A stretch of 64,000 nucleotides of DNA from Leptasterias polaris (taxonomy: Eukaryota; Echinodermata; Asteroidea; Forcipulatida; Asteriidae), in NCBI GenBank assembly GCA_037783415.1, contig JAZGTN010000028.1, forward strand, positions 1,259,001-1,323,000, written 5' to 3'. Numbering within the stretch: the stretch's first letter is position 1; each line of letters starts with the position of its first letter. This document shows positions 11,142-21,230 of the stretch, piece after piece. A model generated the notes under the pieces. That model saw only the letters and a program-made list of their open reading frames with translations, had not been told where the DNA came from and ran no database searches. The position numbers and the translations under genes are program-made.

Positions 11142-14100
11142 TACCTTGGTTACTTATAGAAAACCAAAGTTCTCTCATTTATTAAAATAGGAAAAATAGA
11201 CGAAAATCAATTAAACAAAAAAAGATAAATAAAAATTGGACCGCGATTGATTTTTTAAAAATCGTAATCACTTAATCTGCTTGTAAAAACAAATTATAAT
11301 ATCTAATTAAAAGAGGCTATATAAAAGAAGTGTTTTTTTATAACTAAATAACAATGAAAGTATTCACCCGAGTGATCATACATTTTAATATTCATTTTGA
11401 AATAAAAAAAATCGTTTCCAAAAACAGGGACAGTGGTTTATAACATCAAGCATATTTTTTTGCCCAATAACACCAAACAACATACACCAACAACGTCATT
11501 AAAATGTGGTTTCGTATACAACCAATATTAAAACCTTGACCAGCCTCTGCCATGCACTGTACGTAATTCCACCTCAGCTATTGATTATGATGACATAATG
11601 TTTACACGCGTGGGTGTCGATAGATGCATTTAAATCAAAATGAAAATGCATTGTTCCGCGGAATTACTCGTCAAACAAAACGGCAATTCGAATTGTATCA
11701 AATTAATGAACCATAAATTCCATCACTTTACAACGTAAAGGCAAAGTATACCTTTGGTTTTTGGAACCGTGTGGTTGTTTTAATCCTATATAAATGTAGA
11801 GATATACAATGAATTGAACCTGTGAAAATTTCATTTCAAAAGGTCGTCGGGTTTTTGAGATCATTGTCGAATATCTGGAGCAGTTATGTCAGAGCAGGAA
11901 GAATAATCCGTAAATGGAATACACAATCTGAGAAACGTTTCACGCAGAAACGTTTCTCAGATTTAAATGTTTTTGAATCCCTCTCTCTAAAACCACATTC
12001 CTTTGAAGGGAATTGTTTCTCAAATCCAACAGCTGTAGAGCATCCAACAGCTGTAGAGCTTCTTACCAAGTCAATTTGTATGGTCATTAGTTTTTGGAGC
12101 AACAACAAAAGTTATACCTTCCCTTTAAACAAACTTTGTTTTCACAATTCCAACGATAAGCTTTAGCAAACCACATTCTACGCTGCTCAATCTTCCAACG
12201 AAGTTCAAGAATAATCTTCTTACTCGTTTAGCGGAAGAAAATTGAAAGTTCCCTATAAAAAAAAAATTCAAAGCGAAACTTTCCCTTTTTCGGAAGTTTG
12301 CTTTGAAAATTCGTTGACAATTTTGTTAACGTTAATTTAAAAACCTAGCAAAAACCTTGTTTGAGTGATCTCATTATAAGTTTCTTCCACCGAACAACGT
12401 TTGTTGCAAAACCGGTCAATCAGGTACACTATAACAGGAGCGTCGCTCAAAAATTATATCCATATTCGGATTTATAACAATCACATTGAACCGAAGCGTG
12501 ATAAATTATCATCTCTTTCACAAGAAACTAACTGATAATTGCAAATGAGGCATGAAAATTCGTTATTTTATACAAAATTTAAACTAGGCCTATTTGCTCT
12601 ATATTTTACAGTTTCATATTATAATGTTGCGATAAAGAAAGTATGAAACAATGTAAAAGAGTGATCTGCAATGGCTTATATGGTTGTAAACTGCAATAAA
12701 GAATTTTAAAAGTATATGAAAAAAATAATTTGACAAAAAACGCTGCGAGCAGGGTTCGAACCTGCGCGGGAAGATCCCATTGGATTTCAAGTCCAACGCC
12801 TTAACCACTCGGCCATCACAGCACGACGAGGAGGGAAGTGATTCTATTGTATATAAATAACGCAGCACAAAACGCGTTCACTGTACGTGCAAAATAATAC
12901 AGCCAAACGACTGTTGTATGTTTTATGTTATATACAAAGCGTATTTTTCCAACGGGACAGTTAATACTGAATGGCAGCCACTATGGGATCAGACGGCTGT
13001 TGCATGTATAATATAAGCGACTTGGCAGTAAATCGAAAAATAATAATGAGAAACTACGTCGGGTTGACCGTGCATACCCACACACTAAAAAACATTACAT
13101 TGAAAATCATACTGATATTTTATGTCAGCACATAGATATTTAGTTCAAAAACTAAAAATTGACTATATAATATGCTTGCTTTTAACTAAATGTTTTAAAC
13201 TGTGTGCTTGCTATAAAAACGGACATGTTACTAGCCTACCAAAAAGGAAAGTATCTTTTTTTTTAAATGACAATTGGAGGACAAATTATGACTACGGGAC
13301 ATGGGAACACAAAGCAGATATGAGTGTTGTTATTTTTGCTTTGTTGTTGTTGGTCCGTTTGTTTGTTTGTTGTTTTATGGGGTGTTTGTTTGGTGTGTTA
13401 CTGTAATTTTTCATTGAAACCTCCCCTATAAGGCATGTACACTTTTGGTATAATACTCTACAAGTTTATGACCATAAAAACTTACTTGGAAGGAGCAATG
13501 AAGAGTTGCTGATGAACATTGGAAGAAACGACCCCCTTTGAATTAATGTAGTATTAGATAAAGAGGTAATTTTCATCCCAAAATTTGAATCTGGGAAAGG
13601 CTTCAGGCATGAAAGCCCACAATTCTGTGCAAGAAGTGTGTTTTTTCTTTTATTATTTTCTTTTAACTTCGATGATCATTTGAGCCAAAATGTTCACAGG
13701 TTTGTTATGTAATGTTGGATGTTGGGATACACCAAGTGAGGATACTGGTCTTTGACAATTACTGTAAGTGTATAGACCGTATCGAATATGACGTTACCTT
13801 TCAAATGCCCCACAACATGGCGTCTGTGAGCGTGTGTGGGTGCGTGTGCGTGTGCCATATAAATCAAACCAGGAACGCAGAGTGCATGAAAGCGGCCATA
13901 TCATAGGACAGACCGTATGCGCGTCTAAACGCGTTCCTGGTTTGATTTCTATGGCACACGCACACGCACACGCTCACAGACGCCATGTTGTGGGTATTAT
14001 TGAAAGGTAACGTCATATTCGATACGGTCTATACCCTGCCTTTATGCAAAATGACTGAGTTTTCTTACCTCGAAGGGATGGGGGTTATTGCGTCTATCTC

Positions 14101-17100
14101 CCGATGACGTCCCGGTCCGTATAAGATCTGGCCGACAGAATCCTTTATTGGAATATTCCTTATTGTAAGTAGGCGTTCCTATAGGTCCATCTAGATCGTA
14201 GGAGGATTTGTACAGACCATCTGTCGACCGTGGTCTGTGGGGAAAAAAAGAGAAAGATTTGAAACGGGTCTCACTAAATTTGATGACATTTTCATTTCGC
14301 TTATCCGAAAAGGTTTCGTTTAGGCCTATTGAAAAAAAGGTGATTCGAATGAAGCGACTCTTCAATTGAAGCAGTGTTTAGGCCCCTAACTTTAAAATAA
14401 AAGCAATAGAGATGTCTTTTCCCGTCTCAACCTTTTCTGTTTTATACTTTCTTTCTTTTTTGATTCATGGCTTTTCTTATCACCCATTCACTATTTTACT
14501 ACTTCTGTGTTTGTACACAGTGCCCTTATAATTATAGGGATAGCGGTTTTTAATACTGATAAGGATATACGCTTTCTAAATAAATAAATAAATAAATAAA
14601 ATAAATGTTGTTTTTCTTCTTCTTTGTTGTAATCTAAATTAGAGATGTATACAGTCCTGTGTTCACAAAGCACTAAGATTCATCTTAACATGAGTTGTCA
14701 GTATTACCATAGTGATTTGTACTGTGACGCAATTTTGCTTAGCAATTAAGATTGATTCACAGCTTTGTATGTCGAGCCCTGATCATGTGACGCATGGAAA
14801 AGGTATATACATGGTGCCGTTTTATGTGTTTTTCCGTACGAATAATGCCGATTTTATTGTCAGATCTGTGTTTGTTTGTTCATCAACGGGTAGGGCCTTT
14901 ACCTTAAATAATTACTCCAAAAATGAATGATCATAATTATTAACAACTTATTTGATAAAGAGCACTTGAGAGCTATTGATATTATAAAACAATGTTAGAA
15001 ATTATTCCCTTTAGGAGTAATGTACTTTTCGAGAAAGAGGTAATTTTTCACTCAGGCATCTGAAAACACACAATTCTATGCAACAAACGTGTTGGGGTTG
15101 GGGTTTTTTCTTGCAACTTCGATGACCAAAATGAGCCAAAATGTTCACAGTTTAGTTATGTTATGCATATTATGTTGGAACAAGATTCTGGTGCTTGACA
15201 AAACCAAAGGTTTAACATGCTTTCTCTGTCAAAATGAAATTGACTGCATTTTGTCGAAATTCAAACCTACAGAAACGATATTCTAATATCATGGGTTTAA
15301 TAAACTATATAAACCAAACCAAACAATATCAACACAACACAAACTATTCCCTTCGGTCTGAGTATCGTACCTGGCGTGAGGAGCAGACGGAGCAATGATT
15401 CCTGGGTAATCCCTCCTGTATGACGTCATGGTCCGTTTGACTTTCTGCGGGGTGCTTGCTCGACCTGATCAAAGCGAAAATATCATTTTAAATTCAAAAC
15501 TCTGCGTCTTTTCGTGCCCCCAAAAATCGTATTTTTAAAAGCAGGAATTGGTCAGTGCAACTGCGGCTCTCTCATCGGCGGGGGTTTTAACACTTACTAT
15601 AAACTTGATATGTAAAACGATTATGCACTGATGATATGACGTAATGACCGCCATTGATGAAAGTAATCTAAAACGAAGTTTTCGTCGCTATAGGTACTTG
15701 CGAAATGAGCAGATTGGAATTAAGGAAGCTGAGCATGAAACACATGTTTTAATGAGACGCAAGGTCATAAACAAAATCAAGAATCATTTGTTTAGTCAAG
15801 TAGGCCCATACAAAAACCACAACATTAGTATCAAGTATAATAGAAGTGCATGTACAATCGCGATCACGTCAAGGCTAACTGCTCATTTCCACAATGACAA
15901 GAATAAGTAATGTCGTCTAGTTACTGAATCACATTTTCTTGATAAGTGCATTTCATAATCATAGACGTTAAACCAATATTTGTATGAGAGAGATTGGCTG
16001 CCGCCAGCTTGGTGTTTATATCCTCTTGTGTGAGTTTACTGAGTTCGTTGGGAAGATCATCCAAACAACAAATTAAAAAAAATATACAAACATCACTGTA
16101 TTTATAACTTTTTGAAGTCAAAGTAAATTGACATAGGCCCTAATAGTCGCAAAAACAAAAACAGTTTCATTCCAAAGTTCGTTGGTTATAAAGTTGACAC
16201 CTGTAGCCTACTAATCAGTAAAAGAAATACCATTTGAATACAACTCAAATCACCCCCAAAATATTGCTAATTTGGATCGCCGCCACTGAAAATGTTCGAG
16301 AAATATAATACCAAATCACGCTATTATTGATTTGTTGAGCGTGCACATTGAGTTCCTTTCTGTTACCACGACCCCACACGCCGCACGCATTTTTTCTTTT
16401 TACACCTTAGCGAGGGGTTTTGTACTGTAATACTGCCAATTCCTGTCTTGAGATGAGACTACAATCATTTATGCCTATAGGGGATTAGGGTTAGGGTCAG
16501 AGTTGGGGTAAGGGTTAGGGTTGGGTTAGGGTAAACCGTAGTCTCCTATCTCAAGACGGAATTGACAGTGTTACAGTACAAAACTACGAAAGCCCATTAG
16601 CGCCACGAAAAAATTAAAATCAAATCCGTTATTACGGATTCGAATCCGTTATTACGGATTCGCAATCCGTTATAACGGATTCGCAATCCGTTATTACGGA
16701 TTCGCAATCCGTTATTACGGATTCGCAATCCGTTATTACGGATTCGCAATCCGTTATTACGGATTCGCAATCCGTTATTACGGATTCGCAATCCGTTATT
16801 ACGGATTAGCAATCCGTTATTACGGATTCGCAATCCGTTATTACGGATTAGCAATCCGTTATTACGGATTCGCAATCCGTTATTACGGATTCACTCGAGG
16901 ATCCCTTGATGGTGCTATTTGCGTTGGACAGTAATGGTTTATCCTGCCTAACTTTTATTAGGCCCAAAGGACGTACGTGATTTCAATAATCAATCTATTA
17001 TTTGTTTTACAGTAACTGCAAATCGAGTCACCATTGTACTTATTGAACCACTACAGCACTTATTGAACCACTACAGCAAAATATTGAACTAATTAGTTAA

Positions 17101-20038
17101 AGTGCAAATTTACAAATACACAGTCCAAACCGTTGAAAAAGTTTTAATAACTTTGTGTCTTTACGGAAAAACCACGTGGTTCAAGAAAGGCCGGACCTAT
17201 CCCACTATTCTATCAAAAGCGTTTGTTATGAAATTAATTGAAATGAATATGGTCGAAAGATGTTTAAAAAGTAGAATATAATAATCCACACAAAAATGCC
17301 TCGAAATTGTGTGGTTTTTCATTTACCTTGTGAACTAACACCGTCCGCCATTTTGAGTCAAAAATTTGACTCCACAAAATGGCGGACCGTGTTAGTTCAC
17401 GAAATATAAGAAAAACCACACAATTATTTGTGTGGATCATTATATTCTACTTTTATAACATCTTTCCAACCATATTCATTTCAATTCACTTCATAACAAA
17501 CGCTTTTGATAGGATAGTGGGATAGGTCCGGCCTTTCTTAAACCACGTGTTTTTTCCGTAAAGACACAAAGTTATTAAAATTTCAAAGGTTAGGACTGTG
17601 TATTTGTAAACATGCACTTCAACTTAGTTCAATATCTTGCTGTAGTGGTTCATTATTAAGTGTACAATGGTTGCGGTGAAGCAGTTATTTAAAAAAAAAT
17701 TAATAATAAAACATGATTATTGAAATCACGTACGTCCTTTGGGCCTAATAAAAGTTAGGCAGGATAAACCATTACTGTCCAACGCAAATAGCGCCATCAA
17801 GGGATCCTCGAGTGAATCCGTAATAACGGATTGCGAATCCGTAATAACGGATTGCTAATCCGTAATAACGGATTGCGAATCCGTAATAACGGATTGCTAA
17901 TCCGTAATAACGGATTGCGAATCCGTAATAACGGATTGCGAATCCGTATATAACGGATTGCGAATCCGTAATAACGGATTCGAATCCGTAATAACGGATT
18001 TGATTTTAATTTTTTCGTGGCGCTAATGGTCTTTCGTACAAAACCCCTCACTGCGGTGTAAAAAAAAAAAAATACGCTCCCCGCACCCCACTCCCCAGAC
18101 CCCACTTCATATGTCTTCCCGAAATGAGAGCACCGTGGAAAGGGTCCGAAGCGCACGCCCATCTTTACCGAAATTGATAAGCTAGTTAATTATCGTTGTG
18201 TATTTATGCTTTAATGGCTCCTATACTTAGAATCATGGTTATACAGCAATTGAACGCCACGATGTGCAAAGTCCTTCATTTTGTTAATAATGTTTTATAG
18301 TTGTTCTATCGTTGAACACGATCGCCCTGCACTGTTTGGCTGATTTCAGTTTCTAATCTCCCCGATGATAAATTAGAACGAAGCCATTTGTTTAATTTCA
18401 CAGCTATTTTGTTTGCAATGTCAATATGGCTGAGGTAAAGTCAATAACAAAGTCATCCGCTATGTGTGATGTGGTATTGTTTTGATATTTTGATGACTTT
18501 TGATTTACTTAATAGGTAAACTATTGACAAATAGAGAATTTGTTTCAATTTGTATTACAACTGTCTTCCAAAAGAAAACCCAAATATGCACTAGGCTAAT
18601 ATGCACGGCCTTTCAAATTGAAGTCTTGCACACAGAGACTATATTATTCATTTTTTATAGGAGTTATAAGTATAAGGTGACTTGTGGTTAAACTGAAAAA
18701 AGGAAGACATGAAAACATTTGAATCTATGACATAAAAAAGGTCAGAAATCGCTAATTCATTCAGTTTTTTTAATAAATCGTACCGAAAGACGCCATTGCA
18801 GTTTTGGGTCTCTGTAGTTTGGTGTCTTTGGGTCGAGTAGGCTTCCTCACCGCCGATCGCTTGTTGAGGTCTTCCCCTATATGCAGTGAAGCAAGAAGCT
18901 CTAGGCAACGCCGTTTATCTTGTTCATTCGCCTTGCCGTAAAACTGCTGAAGGTCGCGAGAGAAACCTTTTGTTACCGAGTCGTGGTCGAACTGCAGGAA
19001 AAGAAAAACTCTGAATTGTAGTCTAATGGGGCGAAACTATACTCAACACATGCACCGAGAAAAAACTGCCAAACATACACCACTTTGTACAGTGTTTTGT
19101 AGTTTTCTGTGGCACTAAACAAAAAGGAAACACAGGGGAGATGATCAGCTGGAACGTTCAAACAGTCAACTCTCGTTACAGAGAGCACTTTATAAAGATG
19201 TTCTGCTTATTTGGAGTACATTTTGAAGTCCTAAATCTCATTTCTGCTTTGTTTGCCTGAGTGTCCTCTTATAACATTAACAACATTTCTGTTATAAATA
19301 ATGTCTGTATAATAATGTTTAGAAAGTTCAATCAGGTTGTTATGGGGCACTGTGGGATGTGTATTTTATGGGAAGGGGGTGTCAGTGTATAATTGTAGAT
19401 ACAATTGAAAGTCAGGTAACGAATCATCTGTCTGTACTGTTGAGTACAATTAATGTAGTGGTATAGGCCTTAGAGTGAATTGTTTCAAAAGAAAAACGAC
19501 CGTTCTGCCTATGGTTGTGGCACTATAACTAGCGAGAATCATGAGAACTATGTGACGGCATCTCATGTGATTGGACGTGGTAGATAGCAAAGGTCCAAGC
19601 ATGTCCAAAATAGAGACAATAAACCATTTAAAATTCAGTCACAAGAGCAAGCTAATTTATCAGCTGGTATCAAAGAGTTTGACTTTTCGTGAATGTCGAC
19701 CGTGCCCCTTCTCACTGGTAATAGACCAACCAACAGATAGTCGAAATAGGCTAACACTAACAGGTGTAAATGTGCAGAAAGTATACACATATTATGATTT
19801 GGGTCACAAACTCATAATCACTATAGTAATACTTTAATAATAATATTAATAGTAGGCCTAAAGCCAATTTGTAAATTACCCTAAATTTACAGACATAGAC
19901 TTGTGAAGTCGGGTACATTACCTTTGTCACGAACTTCACTCCAGAGTTCGGTTCTTGATTTGTTTCAGCCATCAGATCGGCCTCAGTAACCCACCCTTGC
20001 CTAACAGCACACGGCTCGATCTCCACGGAGGCCGCCAT
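7796..20038 (-). CDS. TEX26: TEX26-like protein (complete, eight exons, 399 aa)
   Basis: Exons in coding order: 20038-19922, 18991-18784, 15464-15371, 14234-14069, 10735-10591, 9880-9704, 8876-8724, 7935-7796. They sum to 1200 bases and all phases agree. Four stretches match the order of vertebrate TEX26 (testis-expressed 26): TMTSYRRDY; TYNKEYSNKGFCRPDLIRTG; TRFSYQYPKQQDP followed by RYGCNKG; and HTTYDRFFNKP followed by LEEYLQTATEKERDVLN. Short Tyr/Phe-centred 'Y..(D/E)Y' motifs recur along the chain, as in many ciliary or sperm microtubule-inner proteins, but that functional link is inference. About 85-100 N-terminal residues before the first TEX26-like block are not expected from the vertebrate protein. 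There is no signal peptide or membrane segment. It is convergent with KIF4. Confidence 0.85.
8724..8876 (-). CDS. TEX26: TEX26-like exon 7
   Basis: Acceptor ctctcaccag, donor gtaaca. Reads PLASTHQMNLRRHTTYDRFF, then NKPFRPGMVQ and LEEYLQTATEK. The HTTYDRFF...EYLQ run matches the C-terminal part of TEX26. Confidence 0.86.
9704..9880 (-). CDS. TEX26: TEX26-like exon 6
   Basis: Acceptor aacatcacacag, donor gtaagt. Contains FDDYVDWREKIPYSLASSTR, then FSYQYPKQQDPLRG and RYGCNKG. The last parts align with the vertebrate region that ends in a YGC motif. Confidence 0.85.
10591..10735 (-). CDS. TEX26: TEX26-like exon 5
   Basis: Acceptor acttacgcacag, donor gtacgt. Reads SFMVWRFPKHVPKNQQLYPG and contains STYQSDYLGVPQ, another Y..DY motif. 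48 codons plus one base, phase consistent with exon 6. Confidence 0.82.
11104..11138. repeat. (TAA)n microsatellite
   Basis: About eleven uninterrupted taa units in the intron between TEX26-like exons 4 and 5. Confidence 0.9.
11734..12127. mobile_element. MITE, taaaggcaaagtatacc family
   Basis: Left taaaggcaaagtatacctt and the inverse of the right end (tttaaagggaaggtataac) are imperfect terminal repeats. The interior holds a strong hairpin at 11929-11964 (aatctgagaaacgtttc and its inverse) and a 17-bp tandem pair (tccaacagctgtagagc) near 12027-12060. It is intronic and non-coding. Confidence 0.6.
12741..12822 (-). tRNA. tRNA-Ser (anticodon UGA)
   Basis: The minus strand begins gctgtgatggccgagtggtt and ends ggttcgaaccctgctcgcag plus c and the discriminator g. 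The acceptor stem pairs over seven positions with one G-U. The anticodon loop cttgaaa is closed by ttgga/tccaa and carries TGA. The long variable arm (about gggatcttcccg) is typical of serine tRNAs. Both internal promoter boxes are visible. A run of T follows on the minus strand as a pol III terminator. It sits on the same strand as its host gene, in the intron between TEX26-like exons 4 and 5. Confidence 0.95.
13431..14044. mobile_element. MITE of the 39.7-kb family, split by a nested element
   Basis: Starts near aaggcatgtacacttttgg, carries the family blocks (aaaacttacttgg, cacaggtttgttatgt, gaggatactggtctttgaca), and resumes at 14034 as ccctgcctttat, the expected opposite end. The 259-bp element at 13773-14031 interrupts it next to that end. 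Confidence 0.65.
13773..14031. mobile_element. Foldback MITE with TA target duplication, nested
   Basis: Arms run inward from tagaccgtatcgaatatgac and its inverse for over 100 bases each, including (gt)n/(ca)n and a shared 'aatcaaaccaggaacgc' block. TA flanks both ends (13771-13772, 14032-14033). Removing the element restores a continuous host MITE end. TA duplication suggests Tc1/mariner-type mobilisation. Confidence 0.75.
14069..14234 (-). CDS. TEX26: TEX26-like exon 4
   Basis: Acceptor tttttttccccacag, donor gtaaga. Includes TPTYNKEYSNKGFCRPDLIR followed by TGTSSGDRRNNPHPFE. This is the clearest TEX26 match: a Tyr/Glu-Tyr motif, then a DLI-(R/K)T-T-S block. Ends in phase 0. Confidence 0.85.
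14576..14600. repeat. (TAAA)n microsatellite
   Basis: Six taaa-type units in the intron between TEX26-like exons 3 and 4. Confidence 0.85.
14659..14765. repeat. Copy of the ttcacaaag MITE (see 4812-4960)
   Basis: Runs ttcacaaagcactaagattc, catcttaacatgagttgtca, gtgatttgtactgtgacgc: the reverse complement of the interior of the 4.8-kb copy. The distal end is missing or decayed. Confidence 0.55.
14930..15215. repeat. Partial MITE of the 39.7-kb family
   Basis: Has gagctattgatattataaaac, gagaaagaggtaatttttca, cttcgatgaccaaaatgagc and ttcacagtttagttatgtta in the family order. The terminal repeats are not clear. Confidence 0.5.
15371..15464 (-). CDS. TEX26: TEX26-like exon 3
   Basis: Acceptor ctttgatcag, donor gtacga. 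Reads RASTPQKVKRTMTSYRRDYP and ends with two bases of an Arg codon completed by exon 4. TMTSYRRDY aligns with the first Tyr motif of TEX26. Confidence 0.78.
16417..16584. mobile_element. Small TIR element with telomere-like core, inserted in the left arm
   Basis: Ends gttttgtactgtaatactg and its near inverse (cagtgttacagtacaaaac) enclose inverted tcttgagat blocks. The centre, about 16487-16537, is a run of ttaggg-like repeats (gggattagggttagggtc). The right arm of the host palindrome reads straight through the same site (ggggttttgtacgaaag), so it lacks the insert. Confidence 0.65.
16623..16891. repeat. 21-bp tandem array, left arm (13 units)
   Basis: Thirteen units of atccgttattacggattcg plus a two-base spacer, each nearly palindromic on its own (aatccgtta/ttacggatt). 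Variants are single-base changes and one 20-bp unit. Open reading frames through it give only an Arg/Asn-Asn-Gly repeat and are not genes. Confidence 0.92.
17815..18000. repeat. 21-bp tandem array, right arm (9 units)
   Basis: Nine inverted units (aatccgtaataacggattg plus spacer). It has four units fewer than the left arm, so the arrays have changed length independently since the palindrome formed. Confidence 0.92.
18784..18991 (-). CDS. TEX26: TEX26-like exon 2
   Basis: Acceptor cttttcctgcag; reads FDHDSVTKGFSRDLQQFYGK, then a Lys/Arg-rich run to PKTAMASF plus one base, donor gtacga. Without splicing the frame stops six bases after the donor. The single left-over g plus gt of exon 3 restores a Gly codon. 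Confidence 0.72.
19922..20038 (-). CDS. TEX26: TEX26-like exon 1 (start codon)
   Basis: Begins MAASVEIEPCAVRQGWVTEA and ends ...SGVKFVTK before the donor gtaatg; 39 codons, phase 0. It lies just inside a stretch of slightly higher GC, and cagagggcgct follows upstream at 20243-20253. Exon 2 continues in frame. Confidence 0.7.
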
Positions 20039-20039
20039 T

Positions 20040-20350
20040 GTTACGTTACACCCGTAATGCTATCCAACACTAAGCCTATGTCACGTCAACAATCGGGTTA
20101 CCCCCTTGTTCACTTTACGCGTACCTCTCCATTGATGACCAAAGTTTACCGTGCCGGTAAAACACCACTTACACCACCTGTGCGTTGTTACTATGGGCCA
20201 GCGTCGGTTGCTAAGTGGTGCGCTCATTGACTACTCACGCCAACAGAGGGCGCTATTTCTCTGCCGCCGGGCTGCAAAAAAAAGTATTTTCGGCGATATA
20301 AAAATTGATTTGACAGAGGACGCTATTGCAGAAGGGATGCAAAAATAGTA
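20040..20350 (-). promoter_or_regulatory. Probable 5' flank of the TEX26-like gene
   Basis: Lies immediately upstream of the start codon. It is more GC-rich than its surroundings and carries two 'gaggacgct/gagggcgct' motifs with a shared context (gctgcaaaaaaaagtatttt). No TATA box is evident. The promoter role rests on position only. Confidence 0.35.
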
Positions 20351-20627
20351 TTCTTTCTATTCCTACCACCTCCATGATATAATACTTGTGCACAATTAAA
20401 TCTAGTCTCTAAGTTCTGTCTTCACAGGTATTTTCAGGCCTGCGGGTTAGACCTACTGATGGAGTGAAAATATGGGCCTACTGTTCAAGGCAATGTTGAA
20501 GATTCCCTATTCACTGTTGAAAAAAGAAAACACTAATATCGGACTAGTTTTGAGACCGTTTTCGAAACCACGGCTTCAAGGGTCGTGGCTGTCTCCAAAA
20601 ACGTACAGGTCGTGAGAGGGCGGTGTT

Positions 20628-21005
20628 TGAGACACTACACTGTAAACAAATTGAAAATTGGGTAAAATTCTTACCTTTTTGAGGTTAAGAAGGGAACATG
20701 GTTGTCAGCTTGAGTAACAAATTTACCCAACTTACGATGGTTAAGAATTTACTCAGCCCTGTGCAAAAGTCTACCCAATATTGAGTAAAAATAGTGTTTA
20801 CCCCAGAAACAACCATGTTCCCTGCATGACACAAAAGTTGGGTAAACCTTACCCAACACAAAGTTTGGTAAACCTTACCCAACACAAAGTTTGGTAAACC
20901 TTTTACCCAACACAAAGTTTACCCAGGGTTTTGTAAAATTATTACCCCGATTTGGGGTAAATTTTTCTTACCCAACACAGTTGTGCTAATCTTTTACACT
21001 TTAGT
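20628..21005. mobile_element. Repeat with (ttgggtaaa..cttaccc) tandem core
   Basis: Ends cactacactgtaaac and (inverse of right) ctaaagtgtaaaag are weak inverted repeats. Inside, about 20835-20930 holds three near-identical copies of cttacccaacacaaagtttg with short spacers. Related motifs (cctacccaatttggggta) recur at 27780-27990, suggesting a dispersed family. Confidence 0.5.
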
Positions 21006-21214
21006 TGTGTATTTTTTAACAAGTTATTAAAAAGTTTTTTTTTTTAAATACAGTGCGGGGTGGGGGATAGCCAAATGAACACTAACCATTGTACATCCAG
21101 CCGATACACTTGGGGAAAAGGTAACAGAAAAATAGGTATTTGGTTGGTGAAAACAAACATTAAACAAATTCTTGCGAGCAGACTATGTAACAATCTCTTC
21201 TTGGAAGCAGTGTT

Positions 21215-21230
21215 GGCTCTGAAAAGAGCC
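21215..21230 (-). terminator. Histone-type 3' stem-loop without an associated histone gene
   Basis: The minus strand reads ggctcttttcagagcc, the consensus stem-loop of replication-dependent histone mRNAs. It is followed by a purine-rich ccaagaagagattg that resembles the histone downstream element. No histone coding sequence lies upstream on the minus strand (21231-21700). About 70 bases around it match the 3' end of the Penelope-like element at 24264, so it may be a relic of such an element. Confidence 0.7.

Larger units (their letters stand above)
16384..18080. mobile_element. Foldback element with 21-bp repeat arrays in both arms (TU-like)
   Basis: A near-perfect large palindrome centred at about 17364. 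From outside in, each arm has: a segment with gaggggttttgtac; a block with attagcgccacgaaaaaatt; an array of a 21-bp unit (atccgttattacggattcg); a unique segment (tcactcgaggatccc, then tttatcctgcctaactttta and ggacgtacgtgatttc); and an inner palindrome. The right arm is the reverse complement of the left. This architecture, with outer tandem repeats and a unique inner segment in long inverted arms, is that of the foldback TU transposons described in sea urchins. No transposase ORF is present. The outer ends are uncertain by tens of bases. It lies in the intron between TEX26-like exons 2 and 3. Confidence 0.8.

Noticed and set aside
16487..16537. Chromosome end or interstitial telomere fusion
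   Set aside because: Only a short degenerate ttaggg run within a 168-bp inverted-repeat element; better explained as part of that element.
16597..18162. CRISPR-like regular array or protein-coding repeat (Arg/Asn-Asn-Gly frames)
   Set aside because: The units are contiguous near-palindromes without distinct spacers, lie in a eukaryotic intron and occur in inverted arms; this is foldback-transposon architecture. The ORFs are by-products of a 21-bp period.
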